A stretch of 13,048 bases of DNA, taken from assembly GCA_002373205.1 (NCBI GenBank), contig DFJV01000097.1:1-13048 (forward strand), read 5' to 3'. The DNA is from Treponema sp. UBA3662 (GTDB taxonomy: Bacteria; Spirochaetota; Spirochaetia; Treponematales; Treponemataceae). The notes below the pieces were generated by a model, which saw only the letters and a list, made by a program, of their open reading frames with translations, had not been told where the DNA came from and searched no databases. Shown in pieces: positions 1-7,678 of this stretch. A program made the translations under genes and the position numbers. Position 1 is the stretch's first letter; each line of letters begins with the position of its first letter.

Positions 1-416
1 CGTTCAAGACATTGGACGAAGACGGCGTTGGAGTTATGATTGGTCTTGCAGAAGAAAAGGGACGCTCAGTTAAGTCTGACCTTCACCTTGGAATCTGTGG
101 TGAGCACGGTGGAGACCCAGCTTCTATCGAACTCTGCTATAAACTCGGATTGAACTACGTTTCATGTTCTCCATTCCGCGTACCGGCAGCTCGTTTGGCT
201 GGTGCACAGGCTGTTATCAAGGCAAATGCAAAGCCTGCTGCAAAGAAAGCTCCTGCTAAAAAAGCTACAGCTAAAAAGGCAACAGCAAAGAAAGCAACCG
301 CTAAGAAAGAAGTAAAAGCTTCTGCAAAGAAAGCAACTGCTAAGAAAGCTGTAAAGGCTCCTGCAAAGAAAGCCACAGCTAAAAAGGCTCCTGCAAAGAA
401 GACATCAAAGAAATAA
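1..416 (+). CDS. ppdK: Pyruvate, phosphate dikinase, C-terminal fragment with lysine/alanine-rich tail (5' end outside window)
   Basis: This is the C-terminal end of the cytoplasmic enzyme that interconverts pyruvate, ATP and phosphate with PEP, AMP and pyrophosphate. The reading frame is open from base 3, so the gene starts upstream; the TTG at 12 is internal. Numbered from that TTG codon, the fragment shows the conserved PEP/pyruvate-domain motifs GICGEHGGDP (residues 27-36) and NYVSCSPFRVP (48-58). In the second, Cys52 is the position of the family's catalytic acid/base cysteine. The enzyme normally ends shortly after the following RLAxAQA helix. Here 65 more residues follow (about 70-134) of AKKATAKK/APAKK type, with 26 lysines and one acidic residue. 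The lysine and alanine codons vary (aaa/aag, gct/gca), which argues for a real, selected protein tail and not a sequencing artefact. A terminator follows the stop. Enzyme identity is firm; the role of the tail is unknown. Confidence 0.93.
   Translation, partial: FKTLDEDGVGVMIGLAEEKGRSVKSDLHLGICGEHGGDPASIELCYKLGLNYVSCSPFRVPAARLAGAQAVIKANAKPAAKKAPAKKATAKKATAKKATAKKEVKASAKKATAKKAVKAPAKKATAKKAPAKKTSKK
219..413 (+). repeat. Lysine/alanine-rich low-complexity repeat encoding the ppdK tail
   Basis: About 195 bases encode degenerate units of four to five residues (AKKA, TAKKA, APAKK, VKA). At the DNA level this is a purine-rich near-repeat of aaraaagcwacwgct type. The product resembles the disordered C-terminal tails of histone H1-like and chlamydial Hc1-like proteins, which bind nucleic acid through lysine charge. 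The opposite strand reads as a hydrophobic AVAFF-type ORF, which is only the complement of the lysine/alanine codons. Confidence 0.85.
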
Positions 417-446
417 GTCTTTGACAATTCTTAGTTGTTAAGCAAT

Positions 447-478
447 GCCCCTTGGATGTATTTCCGAGGGGCTTTTTT
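447..478 (+). terminator. Rho-independent terminator of ppdK
   Basis: A nine-pair stem, GCCCCTTGG (447-455) with CCGAGGGGC (464-472) including one G-T pair, closes an eight-base loop. Six T residues follow directly (473-478). It lies 30 bases after the ppdK stop, so ppdK and the next gene are probably separate transcription units. Confidence 0.9.
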
Positions 479-511
479 GTAAAACAATAAAATTAAAAAG
501 AAGGCATTGAT

Positions 512-1303
512 TTGAAAAGCATCTATAATTTCCACACCCATACAGAATTGTGCCACCATGCAAAAGGTAAGCCAATGGATTATGCTGAGCAGGCTTTGCG
601 CGACGGTTGCACAGCCCTTGGATTCAGCGACCATTGCCCCTATCCTGCGGAATTTGAAGACACATGGCCTCATGTAAGAATGTCTGTAGAAGAAACGCCG
701 CTTTATGTTCAGCAGGTAAAAGAGGCAAAAGAAAAAATGCCTTTCCCTGTGTACCTTGGCTTTGAATGTGAGTGGGATCCCCGCTACAAGAGCTGGTATA
801 CGGACGAGCTAAAGGGACGCTTTGGTGCGCAATACCTTGTGCTTGGTTCCCACTGGTTTACGGACGGAAGCCTTCACCGCTACATTCCTGAGTGTGCGGA
901 AAGCAAGTTTCTTAACCGCTATGTGGATCAGACAATAGACGGAATGCGGAGCGGAGTCTTTGCCTTTTTGGCGCATCCGGATCTTTTTATGAAAGGCTAC
1001 AAGGAATGGGATGACCAGTCCAAAAGCTGCCTAAAGGCTATTCTTGATGCAGCCATAGATTTAAATCTTCCAATAGAAGTGAACGGCCTAGGTCTTTCCC
1101 GTGAGCCAAATTCTACCAGCAGGGGAATGCGCTACCAGTATCCCTATGCAGAATTTTGGGAAATGGCAGCGCAAACGTCTGTCCGCGTAATCTGCAATTC
1201 AGATGCCCACGACCCCAAGGAAGTGATTATGAACGCATGGCATGCCCGTGATTTTGCAGGACGTTTTGGTATAAAGCCGGAAGATTCCTTTTTGCCGCTT
1301 TGA
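512..1303 (+). CDS. hisJ: PHP-family histidinol-phosphatase-like metal-dependent phosphatase
   Basis: A 263-residue protein of the PHP superfamily, closest in plan to HisJ/HisK-type histidinol-phosphatases, which remove phosphate from L-histidinol phosphate in histidine synthesis. Metal ligands typical of the family are visible: His8 and His10 in FHTHTE, His41 in GFSDHCPYP, Glu85/Glu87 in GFECEW, His114 in LGSHWF, His155 in FLAHPDL, and Asp231/His233 in NSDAHDP. Together these form the expected trinuclear site. The length is normal for HisJ, there is no signal peptide, and the protein should be cytoplasmic. The start is TTG at 512: AAGAAGG (498-504) sits seven bases upstream, the residues MKSIYNFHTHTE are a normal PHP beginning, and no other start fits. 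No histidine-pathway gene is adjacent, so another phosphoester substrate is possible. The fold call is firm and the substrate less so. Confidence 0.82.
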   Translation: MKSIYNFHTHTELCHHAKGKPMDYAEQALRDGCTALGFSDHCPYPAEFEDTWPHVRMSVEETPLYVQQVKEAKEKMPFPVYLGFECEWDPRYKSWYTDELKGRFGAQYLVLGSHWFTDGSLHRYIPECAESKFLNRYVDQTIDGMRSGVFAFLAHPDLFMKGYKEWDDQSKSCLKAILDAAIDLNLPIEVNGLGLSREPNSTSRGMRYQYPYAEFWEMAAQTSVRVICNSDAHDPKEVIMNAWHARDFAGRFGIKPEDSFLPL

Positions 1304-1390
1304 TTTTTGAATCTGGACGGTGCTTTTTTAGGCTCTACCATTTCTTCCTTGGCTAATCCGACCGAACATGCCTTTGCGCCACCGCCGTTC

Positions 1391-1480
1391 CGGGGTTCCG
1401 CGGGGCCCTACCCGCTCCATTGCTAGCGCAACCCGCCTTTGGCGGGCCCCTCCATGGCGGCGTAGCTTGCTTGGCTTTTT
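1391..1480 (+). repeat. GC-rich modular intergenic repeat, copy A
   Basis: This is a GC-rich block in the 187-base gap between the convergent hisJ and alpha-2-macroglobulin genes, ending ten bases from the latter's stop. It can fold as three consecutive hairpins: GCGGG/CCCGC (1400-1404 with 1411-1415), TTGC/GCAA (1420-1423 with 1428-1431) and CCCGCC/GGCGGG (1432-1437 with 1441-1446, loop TTT). Its first half matches copy B at 8777-8851 (shared GGGTTCCGCG and GCTCCATTGCT). Its second half (1428-1465) matches copy C at 13012-13048 in inverse orientation, including CCCCTCCATGGCGGCGTAG. It has no plausible ORF of its own and no terminal inverted repeats. It may help end transcription from both sides, which is inference. 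The rest of the gap (1304-1390) shows only short T-runs. Confidence 0.72.
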
Positions 1481-1490
1481 CCTTCTACCG

Positions 1491-4400
1491 CTACTTTATT
1501 TCCCAAACACGGCCACTTGAGCGTCCGAATATTTCTTCCTCGTACATACATTCAGCGGTAACACAAGGCGTGTTGTACATTCCCTTGCGGCTTGCCCTGA
1601 ATGTAAATTCCACTTCCTGAATTCCTCTTGGGAAGTAGTCCCAGAAATACTGCATCTCTACATCGTAAATGCCCTTGTAGGAAAGTCCGCGGTTGGGGTT
1701 GTACCACCAAGGCCTTACCCTGTTCTTTGCAAGCGGCCTAACCGGAGATTCTTCCTGCGAAGAGGCAGAAGGTATTGTTCCTGTTGTTACAAAGGCAGAG
1801 TTAAGTATTTCGCATCCAGCCGGAACCGGTGCGCGCAAGGCCACGTATTCAGCATCTATTACAGAAGAAATTACGACTTTTTCCCTGTAGATTTTTCCTG
1901 CTTCAAGGGTGCTTTCCGAAATAACCTCTCCGGTTTCCGCATCGGTAATTTCTGTGTAGACGCAAAGGCCTTCGTCGCGGGCCGTCTGCTTTACTGGAGG
2001 AATGGCGTACTTCATGCTTGCTGTGTAGAATAGGGTTCCCCTTCCGTCCTTCTTGAATTCAAGTTCAAGTTCCTTGTCCTTGGGCATTGAAGCAAGAGGT
2101 TCTTGTGCAAAGTCAATTTCCTTGTCTTCTGCAAGGGAAGCAACACCGTAGAACTTTCCGCTGGCAAGATTCTTTCCGTTCAGGAGGACTTCGGCGGTAA
2201 AGTCAAGGTTGTCCAGGTCGTTGGTCTTGATGTAGTCGTAGATTGCAATCAAGACGCGGCTTGTTACCGCCGTGGACTGCCACCTTCCTGTCTTTTGCAT
2301 TTTGAGCAGCTCGTAAACCAAACGCTGGTTTATTGTATTTGTAGTCTCCATCCTTGTGAAAAGCTGCAAGTAGAATGCATATTTTTCGCTTGAATGGTTA
2401 AAGAAGCACCAGTAGTGGTCCTTTGCCTTGCCTGTTATGTCTATTCCGCGGGCTGTAAGGCGCACAAAGCGGTACATTTTTTTGCTTACTGCTTTTGCCT
2501 TTGCCTTTTGGTTCATGTTCAGGTAGGTAAGGGCTGCCAGTGCCAAAGTTTCAACGTCGCTTGAATCTGAATCTGCTATGCGTTCAAGGTTTTCTTCGTC
2601 AATTTTTCCTCCGAGCATTTGTGCCGCATAGTAACCGTAGGCAGCTGTATACATTGCCCATGAAGCTTCATCCTTTTCCTTTATTATGGAATCAGATTCA
2701 CGGATAAGGTAAGAGGCAAGCTTTTCTTCGTTGATGCCGCTGTTTTTTACAATTCCGCGCTGCTTTGCAAGAGAAAGGATTTCTGCAATGCGCATGGAAA
2801 CATAACGGTTGCTTTCCCTGTAGAAGCCGTTTGGCCAGCAGGGGAAGCCTCCGTCTGAATTCTGTACCTTTGCCCAAGAGCGTATTTCGTTTGCGGCAAC
2901 TGAGGCCGGGTCTTTTACCTCTGTGTTAAGGTCAAAAATCTTTATGTAGTCGCCAAAGGCCACCAAAGGAAGTACTGCCGCTGAGCGCTGTTCCATGCAG
3001 CCGTAAGGATAGTGGAAGACATAACCCACAGCTTCGCGCAGGACTCCCAGCCTTGTCGGATCAAGCTGAACATAAAGGCTACCCCTTCCGTCTTCTGCAT
3101 CTCCCGGCAGGATGATTGTCTCTTTTGCAGACGCCTTGCCTTCTTTTATTCCCGCTGCATCACGAACTTCGCCAATTGTGGTTACAGCCTCAAAGATATA
3201 GGGCTTTTCTATTTCCAGGGGAACAAAAATCTTTTCGTTTATAAGGTCGCCAGTAACACTGTATTCAACCGTAATCCAGCCCTGTTGCTCTGCTTTTATG
3301 CTGAACATAAGGGGCTGCGTGCTTTGACCTTTAACGGAAACAGTCTTTTTGCTTTCTCCTTGAACAGAAGCCTTGCCCGGAAGCTTTTGCACGGAGGATG
3401 CGTCTTGTTCAATGCCTGCTTTTTCCACGCCGCTGTAAACATTCATTGCAACTGTTACGTCGTGGTTTTGTGCGTCAAGGTTTGTAATGGTAACGCCTGC
3501 CTCTCCCTTGTCGTCCAGGCGCAGTTTTCTTGGCAGAACCTGGCGCACGGAAATTGGCTCTGCAACGTCAAGCTCTTCTTCTGCCCTTGCAAAGAGGTTG
3601 TCCTTAATGCCAACAGCCGTTACGCGGTAGGTTGTAAGCGAGTCGGGCAGGGTGAATGTTACTGTAACGTCTCCGTTTGCATCTGTTACCAAATCTGGGC
3701 GGAAGACTGCGGTTGAAGCAAAGTTCTTGCGCACTTTTAGGGCTGGAGCGGCTTTTTCTTTAGCTCCCATGGCGGAAGCGTCTGCCATAGCACTTCCTTC
3801 CAGCATCCTCGCAGTATTTTTTGCAGACTTCATCACCATGCGGGGGGCTGCTGCCGATTCACACATCATTAGTTCTTCAACACATTCATCTTCTACTGCA
3901 TCATCAGACTCTTCTGCATGGTCAATCAGGAGCTGGCGGGAATCTCCACCATAGGCGCGGTCGGGGAAGAGATATTTACTATAGAAGACTTCGCTTGGGT
4001 CCTGAATGTGGTAGCCAATCAGATCAAGAACGCCACGGTCTGCCGCAATAAGTGCAAGTTCCGCATTTGCAAGAGGCTGTCCGTTGCGGGATGCGTGGAG
4101 TGTAATCTGTGCCTTGTCGCCTGCACGGTAGGAAGGCTTGTCCATCTTTATCTGAATGTCAAAAGTCTTGGTCTTTAGGTCTACGTTAAGGGCTGTAACG
4201 CCAAAGTAGCCCTTGGGTTTATCTGTATCCCTTTTTTCCTCTGTAGCACCGGTGTTTCCGTTCTGCCTTGTTGAATAGGATGAAAGAGAAACATAGATTA
4301 CAGGGGCATAGCTGTCCAAAATGGGTACAGATATTACGGATGTTGGCTCTGTAATGTTCAATACCTTCTGTGAAAGGATTGTTCCGCGTTCCACCGTCAT

Positions 4401-7400
4401 AAGGTATTTGCCGCGTGGAAGTTCGCTTTGAACCATGATTTGGGCAGAATCGTTTACTGAATACTCTGCCTTGTCCGGGGTAAGGCCAATCTGCTGCTGG
4501 TTTTCCGTGTGCCAGTACCAGTCGCTGCTTGTAACATAGAAATTTCGTTCTGTGATTACATCGCTGCCGTTTGCATCTTTTGTGCTTAGGCGCAGGGTGT
4601 AGCTTCCGCCTTTTTCTGGAACTAACGAGAATTCATTGCCGTCTGTAATTGCTAACGAACGTTCGTCTTCTAGAATGTCTTCGCGTTTCCAGTTGTAAGA
4701 AACGTATCCGTCGCTGCTAAGGCTCTGTGTTCTTTTCCATTCTTCGCGGAAAAGCTCAAGCTTTATCTTTCCGTCTTTGGGCAGTAGGCTCTGGGCTGCG
4801 GCTTTTTCTTCCGGGGTAATGCAAACATAGTCAAACTTTAAGGTGTCGCCCTTTTTGGCAAAGCCCTTGATGTTTTTTGCGTTGCTTAGGCCAATGTAGA
4901 ATTTTGCCGGGTGAACCAAAACAGATGTGCTTGTGCTAATGGCCTGGTTGCCGGAATCTGTTACCCTTGCTTCCATTGTGTAAAGATAGGGTGTAGCGGG
5001 TGCAACTGTACCCTTTTCTGTACCCGTGTTGTGGTTGATTGTAGCTTTGCCTTCTGCACTTAAAGTTCCGTTGCCACTTTCGCGCAGGTAGCTGTCACTG
5101 GCAGACTTTTTGGGGCCGTAGGTGTAGCTTTTGTATGCAGGCGTATGTGCGCTAAAGGACTGCTTTTGGCGGGTCCATGTTGAAGAATATGTGCTGTTGT
5201 CCAGTGCACCGCCGCCTAAATAAGATGCGCTAAGTTCTGCAGAAAGGGTGTCTCCCCTGTAGTAAGTTCCCTGTGGAACAGATGCTTCTGCCTCAAAACG
5301 TAGCTTTTCAAAGAACTGCACTTGAACCCTACAATTTTCTTCCGTCAGACCGCCAGCAAGATGCCTCTGGTAACGGATGTAGTAGTCGCCCGGCTTTAGG
5401 TCTTCCGGTAACTTAAAGGAACCGGATGTTGTGCCGTTTGCGCTTAGGGTGCCACTTGTCTTGTAATAGCTCTTGTTGCTGTTCCAACTCTGGTCAACAA
5501 GGGTAATGGTGTATTCTGCATCCTTTCCGCGTGGAACATTGTATTCTTCTTTGTAAAGTGTGCGGTCAATCAGCTTGTAGCTTACGGTTTCGCCGGGTTT
5601 GTAAAGTCCACGGTCTGTGAATATGGAAGCAACCATGCGTTCCCTTGCAAAATCCTCTATGTCTCCCTTGTCCACATTGCCAGAAGACCACCAGAATCCG
5701 CTTTCGTAAGGGCAGAACATTATGCGGTCGTCCGATGTTTTTGCTTCTATATAAATAAGGTTTGTGTTGTAGTCAAGGCGTTTTCCGCCTACGTTGCTCT
5801 GAAGTGCGGTCACCAAGTCGTTCTTGAATTCAATTATGGCAACTCCTTCGCTGTCTGTTGTGGCGCTTGCAAAGGTTGCATAGTTTTTGGTGAGTACGTT
5901 TGCATAGCCTCCGTTGCGTTCGTAAGCATCACTGTATGGAACAATCTTTACGTTAACGGTTGCATTGGGTACAGATTTACCCGTAGAAAGGCTTGTTACC
6001 ATGACAACTGCGCGGTTGTAGGCATAGCGTACGGTAAGACCCAAATCTGTTACCTGAATTATCTGCTCGTTGGTGTAGTCATCAAGTTCCGTGCGGTATT
6101 TTTTTGTGCGCCAGTCCTGCCACTTGCGCTCAACATTGACCTTAGCCTTAAAGAGAACGGCTCCGCGGTACTGGTTGCCAACCTTCTGCAAATAGTCGCG
6201 GAGGTCTACGGATTCCGTAATTCTCTTGTTCTGGGGAATCTTTGAAACGTCAAGGCTTATTGTCGTGCCACGTTGGGTAGATTTGCTTCCGTCTGCATTA
6301 GTCAAAGGTTCTATCCTGTAGGAAGACGGAGACTTAATGTTCTGGTGGGTAAATACAATCCTTGGCGTAAACTGGCTTTCCAATGTCTGAAGCCCTGAAT
6401 TCTTAAAGGACACAAAGCTTTCTGCATCGGGCACTTTTATTGTAAAGGAATAGTCCTTGTCCAGCTTGCGGCCGTAGATGTCTTTTAAGCTGGAAGAGAC
6501 TTTTAGCGTATATGTTTCATTGTAGTCAAAGGGCAGTCCAAAAATCAGGAGGGTCTGTCCCTGCACCAAAAGGTTTTCTTTTGTAACTGTGGCTTTCTTC
6601 TTTTTACCTTCTGCGGTTATGAACTGGGCAAGCTCTGCTTCACTTTCTTCCTTTAATATAGAAGAGAATGTTAGGCGTACGGGCTTGTCGTACTGGCGGG
6701 AGAGCCACCTTATGTTTTCTGAGCAGTCCTTTATTACAAAGGGGATAAGCGTGTGGAAGCTTCTTGAGCGGTTTGCGCTTGTGGGGTAGCAGTCCTTGTC
6801 TGCCATTGAGCCCTTCTGCAGCGTAACGGTTATCTGCCTGTCTTCTGCGGGAGTTTCATTTAAATGAAGCACAAGGGTTTTTTCGCCGTCATTCAAAGCG
6901 GAAAATTTGTAGGTGGTATTTTTGTTGTCTGTAACTGTTATTGTCTTTGAAACAACAGCTGCGTTTACAGGCAGGTTAAAATGAAGGGCTATGTCTTTTG
7001 CAAGTTCGGGAGGAACGCTTGAATTGTCCACATAGCGGCCTTCCTTATAGGCAGCATAAGCGGGCTGTATGGAGTTGAGCTTTAATTCTTCTGTATGAAA
7101 GGTATATTCCAGTTTGCCGGAAATCTTGTTTCCTTTTTTAGACACAAGATTAGGATTTATGCGCAGAGTATACTGTTTTTGGGGTACAGTTTTATCTGTG
7201 CTGTCAAAAGAGAGTACAGATGTACCCTTCCAGCGGAAGACCCCTTTAAGCGGCGGTTCAATGGAAAACACATAGCTGGAGCTTTCCTGTTCGCCAAGTT
7301 CCTTTAGGGCAACAACAGGTTCAGAAAACTGAATCTGTATAGAAGGGTATTCAACCTGTGAAGGAAGCTCTCCCTCCGGGGTCATGCTTAGAACCGTAAA

Positions 7401-7526
7401 GCTTTTTCCCGATGCGTTTTGTGAATCGCTTTTAGCCTTGCTTTCCGTTCCCGAAGCCGTAATACAAGTAGACGAAGCAATAATAATTCCCATCAAAATA
7501 CCTGCCAAAGAAAAATTCTTTTTCAT
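1491..7526 (-). CDS. Bacterial alpha-2-macroglobulin family protein, thioester-containing protease trap
   Basis: A 2011-residue envelope protein of the bacterial alpha-2-macroglobulin family (E. coli YfhM type, about 1650 residues, so this one is long). Such proteins entrap proteases that cleave a bait segment. The N-terminus has a signal peptide; Cys21 in ASSTC may be a loose spirochaetal lipobox. Visible in order: a Big5/MG1-like domain (about 45-150); macroglobulin domains including the MG2-type motif DRGLYKPGETV (about residue 637); a bait-like segment (1205-1267); the A2M domain from about 1265 (FRPDLVTDANGDV); the thioester motif CMEQ at 1510-1513; a helical thioester domain (about 1500-1800); and a C-terminal receptor-like domain ending EIFGRSSGRVWEI. 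The ATG at 7526 is preferred over GTG at 7535 because AGGTGG (7532-7537) sits five bases upstream and overlaps the GTG. No pbpC (PBP1C) gene adjoins. The protein looks functional. Confidence 0.93.
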   Translation of the reverse strand: MKKNFSLAGILMGIIIASSTCITASGTESKAKSDSQNASGKSFTVLSMTPEGELPSQVEYPSIQIQFSEPVVALKELGEQESSSYVFSIEPPLKGVFRWKGTSVLSFDSTDKTVPQKQYTLRINPNLVSKKGNKISGKLEYTFHTEELKLNSIQPAYAAYKEGRYVDNSSVPPELAKDIALHFNLPVNAAVVSKTITVTDNKNTTYKFSALNDGEKTLVLHLNETPAEDRQITVTLQKGSMADKDCYPTSANRSRSFHTLIPFVIKDCSENIRWLSRQYDKPVRLTFSSILKEESEAELAQFITAEGKKKKATVTKENLLVQGQTLLIFGLPFDYNETYTLKVSSSLKDIYGRKLDKDYSFTIKVPDAESFVSFKNSGLQTLESQFTPRIVFTHQNIKSPSSYRIEPLTNADGSKSTQRGTTISLDVSKIPQNKRITESVDLRDYLQKVGNQYRGAVLFKAKVNVERKWQDWRTKKYRTELDDYTNEQIIQVTDLGLTVRYAYNRAVVMVTSLSTGKSVPNATVNVKIVPYSDAYERNGGYANVLTKNYATFASATTDSEGVAIIEFKNDLVTALQSNVGGKRLDYNTNLIYIEAKTSDDRIMFCPYESGFWWSSGNVDKGDIEDFARERMVASIFTDRGLYKPGETVSYKLIDRTLYKEEYNVPRGKDAEYTITLVDQSWNSNKSYYKTSGTLSANGTTSGSFKLPEDLKPGDYYIRYQRHLAGGLTEENCRVQVQFFEKLRFEAEASVPQGTYYRGDTLSAELSASYLGGGALDNSTYSSTWTRQKQSFSAHTPAYKSYTYGPKKSASDSYLRESGNGTLSAEGKATINHNTGTEKGTVAPATPYLYTMEARVTDSGNQAISTSTSVLVHPAKFYIGLSNAKNIKGFAKKGDTLKFDYVCITPEEKAAAQSLLPKDGKIKLELFREEWKRTQSLSSDGYVSYNWKREDILEDERSLAITDGNEFSLVPEKGGSYTLRLSTKDANGSDVITERNFYVTSSDWYWHTENQQQIGLTPDKAEYSVNDSAQIMVQSELPRGKYLMTVERGTILSQKVLNITEPTSVISVPILDSYAPVIYVSLSSYSTRQNGNTGATEEKRDTDKPKGYFGVTALNVDLKTKTFDIQIKMDKPSYRAGDKAQITLHASRNGQPLANAELALIAADRGVLDLIGYHIQDPSEVFYSKYLFPDRAYGGDSRQLLIDHAEESDDAVEDECVEELMMCESAAAPRMVMKSAKNTARMLEGSAMADASAMGAKEKAAPALKVRKNFASTAVFRPDLVTDANGDVTVTFTLPDSLTTYRVTAVGIKDNLFARAEEELDVAEPISVRQVLPRKLRLDDKGEAGVTITNLDAQNHDVTVAMNVYSGVEKAGIEQDASSVQKLPGKASVQGESKKTVSVKGQSTQPLMFSIKAEQQGWITVEYSVTGDLINEKIFVPLEIEKPYIFEAVTTIGEVRDAAGIKEGKASAKETIILPGDAEDGRGSLYVQLDPTRLGVLREAVGYVFHYPYGCMEQRSAAVLPLVAFGDYIKIFDLNTEVKDPASVAANEIRSWAKVQNSDGGFPCWPNGFYRESNRYVSMRIAEILSLAKQRGIVKNSGINEEKLASYLIRESDSIIKEKDEASWAMYTAAYGYYAAQMLGGKIDEENLERIADSDSSDVETLALAALTYLNMNQKAKAKAVSKKMYRFVRLTARGIDITGKAKDHYWCFFNHSSEKYAFYLQLFTRMETTNTINQRLVYELLKMQKTGRWQSTAVTSRVLIAIYDYIKTNDLDNLDFTAEVLLNGKNLASGKFYGVASLAEDKEIDFAQEPLASMPKDKELELEFKKDGRGTLFYTASMKYAIPPVKQTARDEGLCVYTEITDAETGEVISESTLEAGKIYREKVVISSVIDAEYVALRAPVPAGCEILNSAFVTTGTIPSASSQEESPVRPLAKNRVRPWWYNPNRGLSYKGIYDVEMQYFWDYFPRGIQEVEFTFRASRKGMYNTPCVTAECMYEEEIFGRSSGRVWEIK
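2988..2999 (-). other. Thioester motif CMEQ of the alpha-2-macroglobulin
   Basis: The codons for Cys1510-Met-Glu-Gln1513 lie in the context PYGCMEQR. In thioester-type macroglobulins this Cys and Gln form the internal thioester that covalently captures attacking proteases. All required residues are present, so this belongs to the thioester-bearing class and not to the degenerate class that lacks it. Confidence 0.92.
3726..3914 (-). other. Putative bait region of the alpha-2-macroglobulin
   Basis: Residues 1205-1267 are low-complexity and sit between the macroglobulin domains and the A2M domain, where bait regions lie. The first part is acidic (nine Asp/Glu in 14 residues, with two Cys nearby). 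The rest is rich in Ala, Met, Ser and Lys/Arg, including PRMVMK and the near-repeat SAMADASAMG, with seven Met in all. Such an exposed, mixed stretch would offer sites to trypsin-like, elastase-like and chymotrypsin-like proteases. The assignment is by position and composition only. Confidence 0.6.
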
Positions 7527-7531
7527 ATATA

Positions 7532-7537
7532 CCACCT
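7532..7537 (-). promoter_or_regulatory. Shine-Dalgarno site of the alpha-2-macroglobulin gene
   Basis: Read on the minus strand, AGGTGG ends five bases before the ATG at 7526. It overlaps the alternative GTG start at 7535, so it decides in favour of the ATG. This gene therefore has a leader, unlike the two sugar-binding genes in the window. Confidence 0.75.
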
Positions 7538-7603
7538 GTGTATTTTAAATGACTGTAGCGGTGTTTAGTTACTGGTATTTTAACACGGAAATTTATTTTT
7601 ATG

Positions 7604-7615
7604 TGCATTTATGCA
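7604..7615. promoter_or_regulatory. Short palindrome in the divergent promoter region, candidate operator
   Basis: TGCAT-TT-ATGCA is a perfect 12-base inverted repeat, 28 bases upstream of the proposed xylF -35 and about 78 bases from the alpha-2-macroglobulin start. Its position would suit an activator or repressor site for either gene. There is no second copy near the sensor operon to support it, so this is only a candidate. Confidence 0.25.
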
Positions 7616-7642
7616 GAAGAAAATTGAATTCCCATATTTTAT

Positions 7643-7672
7643 TTGTCCCACACCAAGAAACCATGCTATAAT
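7643..7672 (+). promoter_or_regulatory. Extended -10 promoter of the xylF-like gene
   Basis: A perfect TATAAT (7667-7672) is preceded by TG one base upstream (TGC-TATAAT), giving an extended -10. A weak -35, TTGTCC (7643-7648), lies 18 bases before it. A strong -10 with a weak -35 suits an activator-dependent gene. The ATG at 7679 lies exactly six bases after the -10, so the expected first transcribed base is the A of the start codon. No Shine-Dalgarno sequence precedes this ATG. Confidence 0.72.
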
Positions 7673-7678
7673 AGACCT

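Noticed and set aside
421..426. Perfect TTGACA that could be a -35 box for hisJ
   Set aside because: No -10-like hexamer lies 16-18 bases downstream; that position falls in the start of the terminator stem (447-478).
155..427. 90-residue minus-strand ORF of repeated AVAFF/AGAF residues opposite the ppdK tail
   Set aside because: It is the exact complement of the lysine/alanine codons, has no ribosome site, and overlaps a confidently assigned gene end.
1283..1331. GATTC...GAATC pairing followed by a T-run after hisJ, considered as a terminator
   Set aside because: Only about five pairs with a long loop that includes the hisJ stop codon; too weak to call.
1420..1620. 66-residue plus-strand ORF running through repeat copy A
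   Set aside because: It reads through the structured repeat and antisense into the macroglobulin gene; no homology pattern or start signal.
3012..3716. 234-residue plus-strand ORF inside the macroglobulin gene
   Set aside because: Cysteine-rich, low-plausibility antisense reading of a strongly supported gene with recognisable A2M domains; no start signal or known motif.
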